Below are positions 45,049-53,370 of a stretch of 64,000 nucleotides of DNA, piece by piece. The position numbers and the translations under genes were made by a program. This DNA is from Symbiodinium sp. CCMP2592 (taxonomy: Eukaryota; Sar; Dinophyceae; Suessiales; Symbiodiniaceae): NCBI GenBank assembly GCA_905221615.1, contig CAJNDT010000001.1:3833265-3897264 (forward strand), given 5' to 3'. The notes under the pieces are model-generated. The model was not told the DNA's origin. It saw only the letters and a list, made by a program, of their open reading frames with translations, and did no database searches. The number at the start of each line of letters is the position of its first letter. Position 1 is the first letter of the stretch.

Positions 45049-46985
45049 ATGGCGACCTCGTACGTTTCGCCGGTGACTCCGAACATGGTCTTGTATCGTC
45101 CGAGAAATTCGGGCTCACCTCGGACCCGGCTCACCGAAAACCAGTGGAATGATGCACTTTGGGTCGTGGCCAGGCTTCATTACGAATATTCAACCGTTTC
45201 ACGAGCTTCTGGTTGTGGTTCCCGGAAGCCAAGGTGTCGGCCAAAGTACGGGCGCTGGCACCAGACCTTTATGCTTGCCTCGTCAAGCTGGATGTTGATG
45301 TTTCAGGATGGATCGACGCTCGGCATTGGTTTAGCCAGGAGAGCTGTTGAGTCATAGTATGTTCACCCCTTGAAGTTGGATTTGACTAAGAACATCTTAT
45401 CCTTGATATCGCATCCGTCCTCCAACGGGGATGCTCATGCTTTGACCTACAAGTTGGTGAGAGCCTTGTCTGCACTGGGGGTTGGGTGGCTTGCTAGGGT
45501 CTATTCCTTCGATTCCCTGAGGACAATTCCTCGACTACGACCAGTCGCACATTTACCAGGACGTCTCGAAGATAATATCGACCTACATCAGGGAGAGAAT
45601 GGAGCAGCTGTGTGCCTCGACATTGCATTTATTCATGAGGTCGCACAGCACCCCTATGTCTGTGTAAGTGTGTTTCAACCCGGCCCTGCCAGGTGAGCGT
45701 TTTACGGGCAGGACGGCCCAGTGGTCGGAGGAAAAGGCAAAGGCCAGCCGGGCCACAAAGGTGGCAAGGATGCTGGCAAAAAGGGCAAGGCCAAGGACGG
45801 TGGCAAGGACCAGCAGCCACAGGAGGAGGAGGAGCAAAAGCAGAAGCGAGCGCAGGAGGAGGAACAAAAGCAGAAGCGAGCACAGGAGGAACAACAGAAA
45901 AAAAGGGCACAGGAGGAGGAACAAAAGAAGAGGCAGCTGCAAGAAGAGGAGCAAAAGAAGAAGCAAGCACAGGAGGAGCAGAAGAAGAGGCAGCTGCAAG
46001 AAGAGGAGCAAAAGAAGAAGCAAGCACAGGAGGAGCAGAAGAAGAGGCAGCTGCAAGAAGAGGAGCAAAAGAAGAAGCGAGCACAGGAGGAGGAGCAAAA
46101 GAAGAGGCAGGCACAAGAAGAGGAGCAAAAGAAGAAGCGAGCAGCACAGGAGGAGGAGCACAAGAACAGGCAGCTGCAAGAAGAGGAGCAAAAGAGGCAG
46201 CTGCAAGAAGAGGAGCAAAAGAAGAAGCGAGCACAGGAGGAGGAGCAAAAGAAGAAGCATGCACAGGAGGAGGAGGAGGCACAGAAGCGGCTAGAAGGCC
46301 AGAAGAAGGTGCGATTCAGCGAGCATCAGCCAGAGCAGCGGTCGGAGGTTGGTGAGGAGAGGTCTGAGGAGGTGGATGACAGTGATGACAGCTTCCTTCG
46401 CCATGTCCAAGAGGCGGAGGAACAGCGTCGACTCAGGGACCAAAAGGAGGAGGAGAGGCAGAATGAGAGGTGGCAGAAGGATATGGACACAATCAATGCC
46501 ACTTTGGAGGAGGCGGCACAGGCGAAGCAGATCGCACAAGCCCAAAAACAAGCGGACAAGCAGAGGAACAGGGCCGCCAGAGAGATTTGGGAGGAGCAGC
46601 AAAGGAAGCAGGCCGAGGAGCGTTTACGTGAGTATCAAGCGAAGAGAAACCTCATTGATGAGGAGGAGAAAAAACACCAGGATCAGGCCGGGTCCGAGGA
46701 GACAAAAGACGAGGAGGCGAAGGGGTCAAACGAGGAGTGGTCGGAGGAGGCTTGGCGCTCTTACCGGTGGTATAGCTGGGATTGGAAAGACGAAAACTGG
46801 TCAAAGGACAGGTCGGACACTGGAGGCTGCATGCCATGTATTCCAGTCATGTCGGCATGGGTTTGTGTATTGGCTACCTTGCACCTGCAGGTGACATGTC
46901 TTGGAAGTGCTGGCAGACATGGGACGAAGAGAAGAAGGAGGAGGAGCAGGCCGAGCAGCAGGACCAGCCTGAGTTGTCTGGTTGA
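45049..46985 (+). CDS. Lys/Glu/Gln-rich repeat protein, multi-exon
   Basis: A probable gene starting at ATG 45049 (MATSYVSPVTPNM). Proposed exons are 45049-45087, 45174-45293 (contains FWLWFPEAKVSAKVRALAPD) and 45358-45456 (donor GTGAGAG), all phase 0. Next comes a helical segment near 45530-45662 and a long exon 45722-46822. That exon is a highly charged repeat of QEEEQKKK-type units, then an acidic and coiled-coil-like region, then WYSWDWKDENWSKD. A final exon, 46891-46982, reads DMSWKCWQTWDEEKKEEEQ, with TGA at 46983-46985. The last intron, 46823-46890, joins in frame only with a GA donor. The linkage between the third exon and the long exon is not settled because two frames compete near 45530-45660. 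I do not recognise a family; it is probably an extended coiled coil. Confidence 0.55.
45830..46275 (+). repeat. Minisatellite coding for QEEEQKKK/QLQEEEQKKK units
   Basis: GCAAGAAGAGGAGCAAAAG-type units repeat in blocks of about 51 to 54 bp, several nearly identical at DNA level, indicating recent expansion. Arg/Ser-rich and Leu-rich frames over the same DNA are shadows. Confidence 0.85.
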
Positions 46986-47902
46986 CAAAGACAATTGAAT
47001 CTTGGCAGCATTTGTCTGTGCTGCAGCATGCCAGTGTGCAGGACTTTTGCTTGTGAGTGATTCCTTCTGTTCCAGGTAATGGCTGCTGGCCCGACTACAC
47101 GACTCCAGAAGGAGTACAGCTTTTGGTCAGCAGCGGTGAAAAACGGCAATGGCTTGTCTTGCAGTGCTCTTCACTGGGCTTGTCAGCAAGTTATTGAATT
47201 GGTGCCTTCGGGTTCCCTCTTGGCAGGTCTGGTACCTTTGCGACGGGCTGAGCTGTGTCAGGATCTTGCACTGCCATGGCTGTTTCTGGCAAAGCTCATC
47301 TTGGGCCTTGTGCAGGTCGGTCTATGGGGAATCCATGGTCCATTGGAGGCAGAGGATTCTGTATCCTTCTGCTTTCCTCTTGACGGGTGTTTTGTCTGTC
47401 TTCTTTGCCGGGTACATCACAGGCCTGTGTTGGTGCCTCTGCCTCTTCTGGTGTTTCATGTGATTCTGTCTTGCGGAGGTTGGTCTTCTGTGCGAGTACA
47501 TCACGGTCCGAGAGGACGGGCTTGGCCCCTTGAAAGTGTTTCTCTTCTTGGAGCCGGTCTCACAGGTCGGTCTTCTGCTCTGGACGCCAGATTCCTAGCA
47601 CTAGCAGTTTATGGGTGCTCAGAGGCTGTGTTGCTTCATAATTTGGTTGTTGCCTCCAGGTCCGGGTCCAGGACACGTGTGAGGAGGCTTTACTTTGGTT
47701 GCTTGCAGAATCGGCGCGAGTCTCGGGGACTTCAGATTCTTTGTTAGTCTTGGAGAGCAGATGTGGGCAAGTGTGCATGCAGCATTGCACCAGCAGGGGC
47801 ATGGGCACATTTCGGTTGAATGGGCTCAAGAATGGAGGGCCTACCCGGGTCAGATCGGGTCTCAGGTCCGAGTGTGTCCTCTGGGCTGCCCCGTAGTGCG
47901 CA
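46986..47902. other. Intergenic or 5' exon/intron stretch
   Basis: A possible first exon of the next gene begins at ATG 47079 (MAAGPTTRLQKEYSFWSAAV) right after CCAG. The rest is T-rich with many CAGGTC[C/G] sites. The hydrophobic 222-residue frame from 47079 looks like read-through of intron sequence, not a membrane protein. Confidence 0.4.
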
Positions 47903-49195
47903 ATGCCCGGGGGAGATCGTGAGAACCGCCGCAAAAGGAAGATAGAGGAGCGTGTGGAAACCGAGCGTGTCCCGGCCGTCAAAACATCACATGTTATTTG
48001 CTGTGTGTCTGCTTCAATCTGCAGTGGTACCACTTTCATTTTCTGGTTCTTTGAATCCAAGGTGAGCAGGACCGAACACATGAAAGGCAGCAGAATGCCC
48101 TCATGTCGGCAGCGGTTTCTCAAGGAGCCCTACAATTTCAGGCAGGGTATGTGCCTTGGCTGCCTCAGGACCTTGACTTTTCATTTGCCCATCATCTCCT
48201 GGTCTATTTGCTGCATATTCGCCCAGGACCGCGGATATGAAGCAGGCTTTGCTGCTGGAAAGGAGCAAGGCCTCCAGCATGGCTTCGCCAAGGGCGTGAA
48301 AAACATCGAGCAGCAAACCCTGTTCAAGGGCTGGAGCAAGGGTGTGTCAGAGTCTTTGGGCTGGAATAGACAAGTGACTGCCCAAGTGTTTGCCACGCAC
48401 GAGTACAAGCAGGCCAAGGAAGAGGCCGAGGCACACCGCATCTCCATGGCTGCAATTGTTGCCGACGAGGAAGCACATGAAGCAGCATCGTCTTCCTGGG
48501 AGGGCCACGGCAAATCCCAGGCCAAGGGCAAAAGCAAGGACAAGAAGGGCAAGAAGGGCTCGCCCGATGTGAAGCAGTCCGGCACCAACAAGGGCAAGGA
48601 CGCCAAAGGCCAAGGCAAGAAGGGCAAGGTCGGAGATCAGCCATCGGTGCCGAAGGTCGAACAGTCCGTGCCAATCTTCTCCAAACAGTCCCTGCCCAAG
48701 GGCAAGGACACCAAAGGCCAAGGCAAGAAGGGCGAGGTCCGAGATGAGCCATCGGTGCCGAAGGTTGGAGATGAACAGCCCATGGCGGCCTCCAAACAGC
48801 CCCCGGCCAAGGGCATGGACAGCAAAGGCCAAGGCAAGAAGGGCGAGGTCGGAGATGAGCCATCGGTGCCGAAGGTCGGAGGCGAACAGTCCATGGTGGC
48901 CTCCAAACCCCTGGCCAAGTACACCAAAGGCCAAGGCAAGAAGGGCGAGGTCCGAGATGGGCCATCGGTGCCGAAGATCCAAATTGATCAGTCCATGGCG
49001 GCCTCCAAACAGCCCCCGGCCAAGGGCATGGACAGCAAAGGCCAAGGCAAGAAGGGCGAGGTCGGAGATGAGCCATCGGTGCCCAAGGTCGGAGATGAGC
49101 CATCGGTGCCCAAGGTCGGAGGCGAACAGTCCATGCCGGCCTCGAAACAGCCCCTGGCCAAGGGCAAGGGTGAGGGGCAGTCTGGCGAGGAGTAG
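47903..49195 (+). CDS. Lys-rich protein with KGQGKKGE repeats
   Basis: The sequence reads as one open frame but is best explained with two introns: 47967-48061 (GT-AG, 95 nt) and 48142-48226 (GC-AG, 85 nt). Spliced, the N-terminus becomes a continuous charged helix ending in VETEREQDRTHERQQNALM, then RGYEAGFAAGKEQGLQHGFA. After an Ala/Glu segment comes a C-terminal half of about 36-residue repeats (KGQGKKGEVxDEPSVPKVGxE), ending at TAG 49193-49195. The repeats alternate Lys/Gly-rich and Pro/Val segments, so the tail is probably disordered and could bind nucleic acid or acidic partners; this is inference. No family is recognised. The start could lie further upstream (47079). Confidence 0.6.
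   Translation: MPGGDRENRRKRKIEERVETERVPAVKTSHVICCVSASICSGTTFIFWFFESKVSRTEHMKGSRMPSCRQRFLKEPYNFRQGMCLGCLRTLTFHLPIISWSICCIFAQDRGYEAGFAAGKEQGLQHGFAKGVKNIEQQTLFKGWSKGVSESLGWNRQVTAQVFATHEYKQAKEEAEAHRISMAAIVADEEAHEAASSSWEGHGKSQAKGKSKDKKGKKGSPDVKQSGTNKGKDAKGQGKKGKVGDQPSVPKVEQSVPIFSKQSLPKGKDTKGQGKKGEVRDEPSVPKVGDEQPMAASKQPPAKGMDSKGQGKKGEVGDEPSVPKVGGEQSMVASKPLAKYTKGQGKKGEVRDGPSVPKIQIDQSMAASKQPPAKGMDSKGQGKKGEVGDEPSVPKVGDEPSVPKVGGEQSMPASKQPLAKGKGEGQSGEE
48580..49180 (+). repeat. About 100-bp coding tandem repeat
   Basis: Five to six units carry AAAGGCCAAGGCAAGAAGGG, then GAGCCATCGGTGCC. Copies differ by small in-frame deletions, consistent with slippage or unequal crossing-over. Confidence 0.85.
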
Positions 49196-50057
49196 GTCCA
49201 GGAGAGCTGGTTCACAGTCGACACAGCCTCGGTGGACTCAAAAAATTTGCTTTTCTGAGTGAGCGAGCCTGCCTGCCTGCGCAGCCAGGGTGTGCATGTG
49301 AAAGGGCATGAACGGTTCATTTCTCATTTCACCCAGGTCGGATCAAGCAGGTGTCCCGATTTCGTTGGCGCCCTGGCTGTTAGGCATGCACTGCACAGCC
49401 TTAGTACACCTGGTACTGGACATTAACAGGATGACCGTGACATCGTGCTTGACTTGGTTGGGGCCCTGGCCGTTTGGCACAGCTTTCTTCCATGATACTA
49501 TCTACCCAGGTCTCATGAGCTTGGATTGGTGAGGTCAGAGGAGGACATGGGCTGCATGTCCACCGACGAGTTGCAGTTTTGTCATCAAGTTCCGAGACAG
49601 GACGGTCTGATATTGGCCTGCTCCGGAAAGTCGCTTGTACAAACGTGGTCAAGGCCTCGCTAGATGGGAGAAGGTGCTCTTTGCTTGTGGATGTTTTAGA
49701 TCTGCCTCTTGGCAGGTCTGGTGCCTTTACTGCTTCCCGAAAGGCAGGGCACTCAGTAGAATTATTGGGGCAATGTCGGCTTTGTCCCATTGCCCAGCCA
49801 AGAGTAGGGTCTTTGCCTTGGGGGTCTGTTGAACTTCGTTGACTTGGCTAGGTCAGAGGAGTCTCTCGTGGAGCAATGTGGTCTGGACTGCAGGTCCAGC
49901 CGTCGAGCTTTGTACTCAAGCCCACATTTCACTGCAAAGTCAGCCATTCACTTTGCAGATGTGGTGTCAGATGCATTGCCTTGCTCAGCTTGTCTTGGAT
50001 AGCTTTCGATTCAAGCAGGTCTGACGTGCTGTAGAAAATTACCAGAAGTCGGAGGCA
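49196..50057. other. Intergenic stretch with internal repeats
   Basis: It contains two related blocks of the type TTGGGGCCCTGGCCGTTTGGCA (about 49363-49388 and 49455-49481) and several CAGGTC/GGTCAGAGG sites. No gene can be assigned. Confidence 0.4.
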
Positions 50058-51415
50058 TGGCACAGACGTTCTTTGCCGTTGTCCCCAGTGTCGACTTGCT
50101 CTTCGAGGACAAGGCTGTTCTGAAGAAGGGCTTGACCTTTCACCGGTCCGACATGGATGCGAACTTTGCTGCTTGCCTGATGATGTGAGTTGTTCAGGCT
50201 GCTGCTTCTGCTGCTGAGCTGCTGCTGCTGCTGCTGCTGCTGCTTCTTAATCTAAGTGTTGTATACCTCATGCTACTCAGACTCATGCTGGTCAGAAGCT
50301 GAGGCTCGCATTCGTGCAAATGCCCGCCAACTGGGATTGAGTGTTTCCATGTCAAGCGGTGTGGACCGGGAGGCTATCGAGCGCATCCCGAAGGCCAGGA
50401 TGACGGCGCTCCTTGGGCAGAGGATCTCTGTGGTCAGTTGCCGACTGGGCCCCAGGGCCCAGTCGGCACTGTCTCAGTCCGACTTGTTGCCCAATGCCGG
50501 TGGCTTCACCTTGAACCGTCCAATGACCGCTTTGTCGGACGGTCCCCACCTACACATCACAGACAGAGACTCGCCACAGATGTGCTGAGTTATCTTGGTG
50601 TACTGTACTCCTGTGTTTTGGCATTCTTGAAATCTGTCCTGACTCAGGTATGTTCAGCTCTCTGAAGGTCAGACGTGGGCTCCTTCTTTCAACGAGGTCC
50701 GAGGAAGTGACTCCATTGCCATTGACTCCTACCGCCCAGGCTCCGTCCTCTTCGACTGGGTCACATTTTACATACTATATGCTGAAGAAACACGAGCCAA
50801 GGCATTGGCCCCCTTCCACAGCAGAAGACATCGAGAACATCTTTGTGGACATCTTGCCGTGGCTACGCTTCAACACCAAGTCTGCCAAGCAGTTCATGGC
50901 CAAGGAGGGTGATACATCGCTCGTTCTGTTCAACTCCGAGGTCGATGCAGCGGCTGCAGGTCGCATGTTCACTCGAGGTCTTCTTGGCCGGCGCTGCTCT
51001 CTTTTGTGTATCAAGACGTCTCCCTTGGTCGGAGGTCAGATTCACTATGATGTAATCCCAGAGTCTGAGTCCTTCCTGCCGTACTCTGTGGTCAGTGGTA
51101 CGGTGTCCGATCTTTGCGGCTTCTTCGAAGCAGCACAAGTTACATCGATGGCAGTGTCCCTGGTGTTCGTCGGTTCCGAGGGCGACGGGTCGGAGGTGCA
51201 AGAGCAGGACATTGCCCAGCTTTGTGAAGAAGTGCAGGAGAGCCAGTGCCTGGGTCATATGAATAAGATTGGCAAGGTCATGCTGCAAATGATTTGTTGG
51301 GAAGAGTTCATAACAACACTGACTGCTCAGGAAGCGCCGCAAGATCACACGTATGCAAGAAGAGCTTGAAAAGCTGACGGGTGAGTCTGAGTCGAAGCCC
51401 AAGGATGGCAACTAG
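50058..51415 (+). CDS. Multi-exon gene, unrecognised
   Basis: It starts at ATG 50058 (MAQTFFAVVPSVDLLFEDKA...). Likely coding segments: 50058 to about 50185; about 50290-50430 (EARIRANARQLGLSVSMSSG); then about 50745-51245, which contains DIENIFVDILPWLRFNTKSA and GDTSLVLFNSEVDAAAAGRM. The last intron, 51246-51330 (GT-AG, 85 nt), changes frame and gives a C-terminus ending KRRKITRMQEELEKLTGESE, with TAG at 51413-51415. That tail, basic then acidic, supports the splice. The segment 50430-50745 is unresolved: two frames are plausible, one containing GSVLFDWVTFYIL. Two interior GGTCGGAGG sites are exonic or 3' of the stop (51188, 51418). No family is recognised. Confidence 0.5.
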
Positions 51416-51530
51416 TTGGTCGGAGGTTTGCTGGCCTTCAGCACTTTATGTCTGTATGCATTGTGTTAAGACTTCTTCGTCATACATGTGGATTCCAGGC
51501 CGGCAGGATCGACCCATCATTTTTGCATCA

Positions 51531-52334
51531 TGAGTCAAAATCAATCCCCAACTGCAAAAGAGAGATGCAAGTGGTGGGCTATGATTACCATCAGTCTCCT
51601 GGATCTCACATGCCAGGTATGAGTCTCCACACTCTCACATGTGAGTGATCAGTGATCATTCCGGTTCGAGCATCTAGCAGGCCAAATCCACAGTCTGTCG
51701 GAATGGTCCGCCATGTGCAAAGGGCGAAAACAGTGTCATTGTCACAGCCTTTGCCTAGCAGGCCTAGCAGGCCAAATCCGCAGTCTGTCGGAATGGTCCA
51801 GCATGTGCAAAGGGCGAAAAGAGTGACATCATTGTCACAGCCGCAGAGCGACATCCGCATCAAGACCGAGAAGAAGACAGTCAAGACCGAGGTCGGAGTC
51901 GTGAAACTTGAGAAGAAGAATGATGTGAAGAAGGTCCACGGCAAGGGGTCGGAGGTCATGGTCAAAAGCGAGAAACCGAGCAAAAAATACAGACGCAATG
52001 TCGAGACGGACATAAAGAAGATGCAGGTGCGAGCAGGACCATGCTGTTCAAAGGCAGCCTTCCGGCGTTTGGTCCTGAGTGTGGTGGACGAGATTGGAAG
52101 CAAGGTCAGAGTTTCACCCGATGCCATCGAGAAGCTTCAGACCGCGTCGGAGGCTGGGGTCCGAGTCTGAATTATCATCACTCCGAGAAGCACTCGACAT
52201 GTCATGAGCTCGCTCTGCAGGCATTAATGACCAACTTCGCGCGCTCCCGTGCGCATATGAGGTCACTTCCGGCCTTGGTAGCCCTTGCAAATAGTTTGCC
52301 CGAAGATCTGCGGCAGGCACTGCTGTCCAGGTAG
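51531..52334 (+). CDS. Divergent histone-H3-like protein with psi-K-x-E tail
   Basis: The main exon runs to 52158. The intron 52159-52220 (62 nt, GT-AG) is phase 0, and the final exon 52221-52334 ends with TAG. The fold region reads RRNVETDIKKMQ, then SKAAFRRLVLSVV, then LQTASEA. This aligns with the H3 order: alpha-N (xxALxEIxKxQ), alpha-1 (xxFQRLVREI) and alpha-2 (LQEASEA). After the intron, SLPALVALANSL matches the register of H3 TIMPKDIQLARRI (shared P and LA). The N-terminal tail is Lys-rich and carries four psi-K-x-E motifs (IKTE, VKTE, VKLE, VKSE), the SUMO-conjugation consensus. It lacks the canonical H3 tail. The start is unsettled: ATG 51531 (MSQNQSPTAKERCK) is a candidate that needs another short intron. 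It could be a specialised H3 variant or an H3-fold transcription subunit. Confidence 0.55.
51670..51845 (+). repeat. 97-bp tandem duplication in the H3-like tail
   Basis: Two copies start near 51674 and 51771. They share AGCAGGCCAAATCC, CAGTCTGTCGGAATGGTCC and CATGTGCAAAGGGCGAAAA, differing by a few bases and a 3-nt insertion. At protein level SRPNPQSVGMVxHVQRAK is repeated in frame. Confidence 0.85.
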
Positions 52335-52689
52335 AACCGGTGATTGTTGGACCTGCTCTTCAACAGTCAAGGACCTTAAAAACCAGAGGTCACACATGCC
52401 AAACCCTGAAAGCAGTTCATCGTTTCTCACACTTTTTTCAGGAGGGCAGGTCTGCAGATTCCACACAAAGGTGTCGGATGGGTTTATACGGGTCTGGGCA
52501 CTGTCTTGGTCAGTGGCCTGTGACACAAGCTTCCTGAGTCCTGGGGCTGGTCGGAGGCAAAATGCATAAGTGCTGCTGCAAGTCCCGTCTGTGCTCTAGG
52601 CTGCTACATCTGTGCATGGGTCATGCCTTCCCTGCTGCCAGGCTGTGTGCCTCACAGAACACTTTCGGCCAGGGACCGAGTGGTTTTGC

Positions 52690-53370
52690 TCCTTCAAAGC
52701 ACTTGAAGTGTGCTTGCAGAAGCTTCTGTGTGAATTCCGGACATGTTTTTGTGGAACCAAGTCGACCTGTGGCAGTCTCCAGAAGCACATTTTGGTTTTT
52801 TCTGCTCCTGGTTGGCATCAGTGTAAACCTCTTGAACAGGTTTTGCAACCATCAGAATCCTTTAAATTCAAGTTTGGAGTTTAGGGTTTAGCAAATCAGA
52901 GACAAACAAAGAAAGCAGTGTTCTTTTAGTTTGGTGCTTGAAACCGACCAAATCGTGCTTTTGGAGCCTCCAAAAGCACGTTTTGGCTTGTTCTGCTCTT
53001 ATTTGGGACAGTGCAAACCTCCTGAACAGGTGTTGCAACCATCAGAAACAAGCAAAGAAGGCAGTTTTCGTTTAGTTTCGTGCTTGGAACCCACCAAATC
53101 GTGCTTTTGGCGCCTCCAAAAGCACATTTTGGCTTGTTCTGCTCCTATTTGGGACAGTGCAAACCTCCTGGACAGGTTTTGCAACCACCAGCATCGTTTA
53201 ATTTCAGGCTTAGGGTTTAGGGTTTGGTGAATGAGAAACAAGCAAAGAAAGCAGTTTTCTCTTTAGTTTGGTGCTTGAAACCGACCAAAAATCGTGCTTT
53301 TGGAGCCTCGAAAAGCATGTTTTGGCTTGTTCTGCTCTATTTTGTGACAGTGCAAACCTCTTGGGCATCT
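52690..53370. repeat. Four tandem units of 148 or 191 bp
   Basis: The marker GCACATTTTGG or its variants occurs at about 52784, 52975, 53123 and 53314 (spacing 191, 148, 191). Units share TTGGTGCTTGAAACC, GTGCTTTTGGAGCCTCCAAA, TTGGCTTGTTCTGCTC and GACAGTGCAAACCTC. Two of the spacers contain a TTTAGGGTTTAG block that the short unit lacks. TTTTGGAGCCTCCAAAA is itself palindromic. The array stops where the first recognisable exon of the next gene begins. Confidence 0.85.

Noticed and set aside
45668-46294. Arg/Ser-rich (RS-like) + frame and Leu-rich - frames over the Lys/Glu repeat
   Set aside because: They are shadows of the GAGGAGCAAAAGAAG minisatellite. The Glu/Gln/Lys frame is the longest and continues into non-repeat coding sequence.
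47079-47747. 222-residue hydrophobic + frame suggesting a membrane protein
   Set aside because: The composition is that of T-rich intron sequence with repeated CAGGTC sites; no clear membrane-segment spacing, and competing frames are equally open.
47815-47835. Possible spliced-leader relic (TTGAATGGGCTCAAG)
   Set aside because: Only the last 8 to 10 bases resemble the dinoflagellate spliced-leader end; too short to call.
48324-49103. Long - strand frames rich in Leu, Gly, His and Trp
   Set aside because: They are reverse shadows of the KGQGKKGE repeats; no independent start or splice context.
52690-53370. CRISPR-like repeat array
   Set aside because: Units of 148 to 191 bp repeat as wholes with no unique spacers; eukaryotic context.
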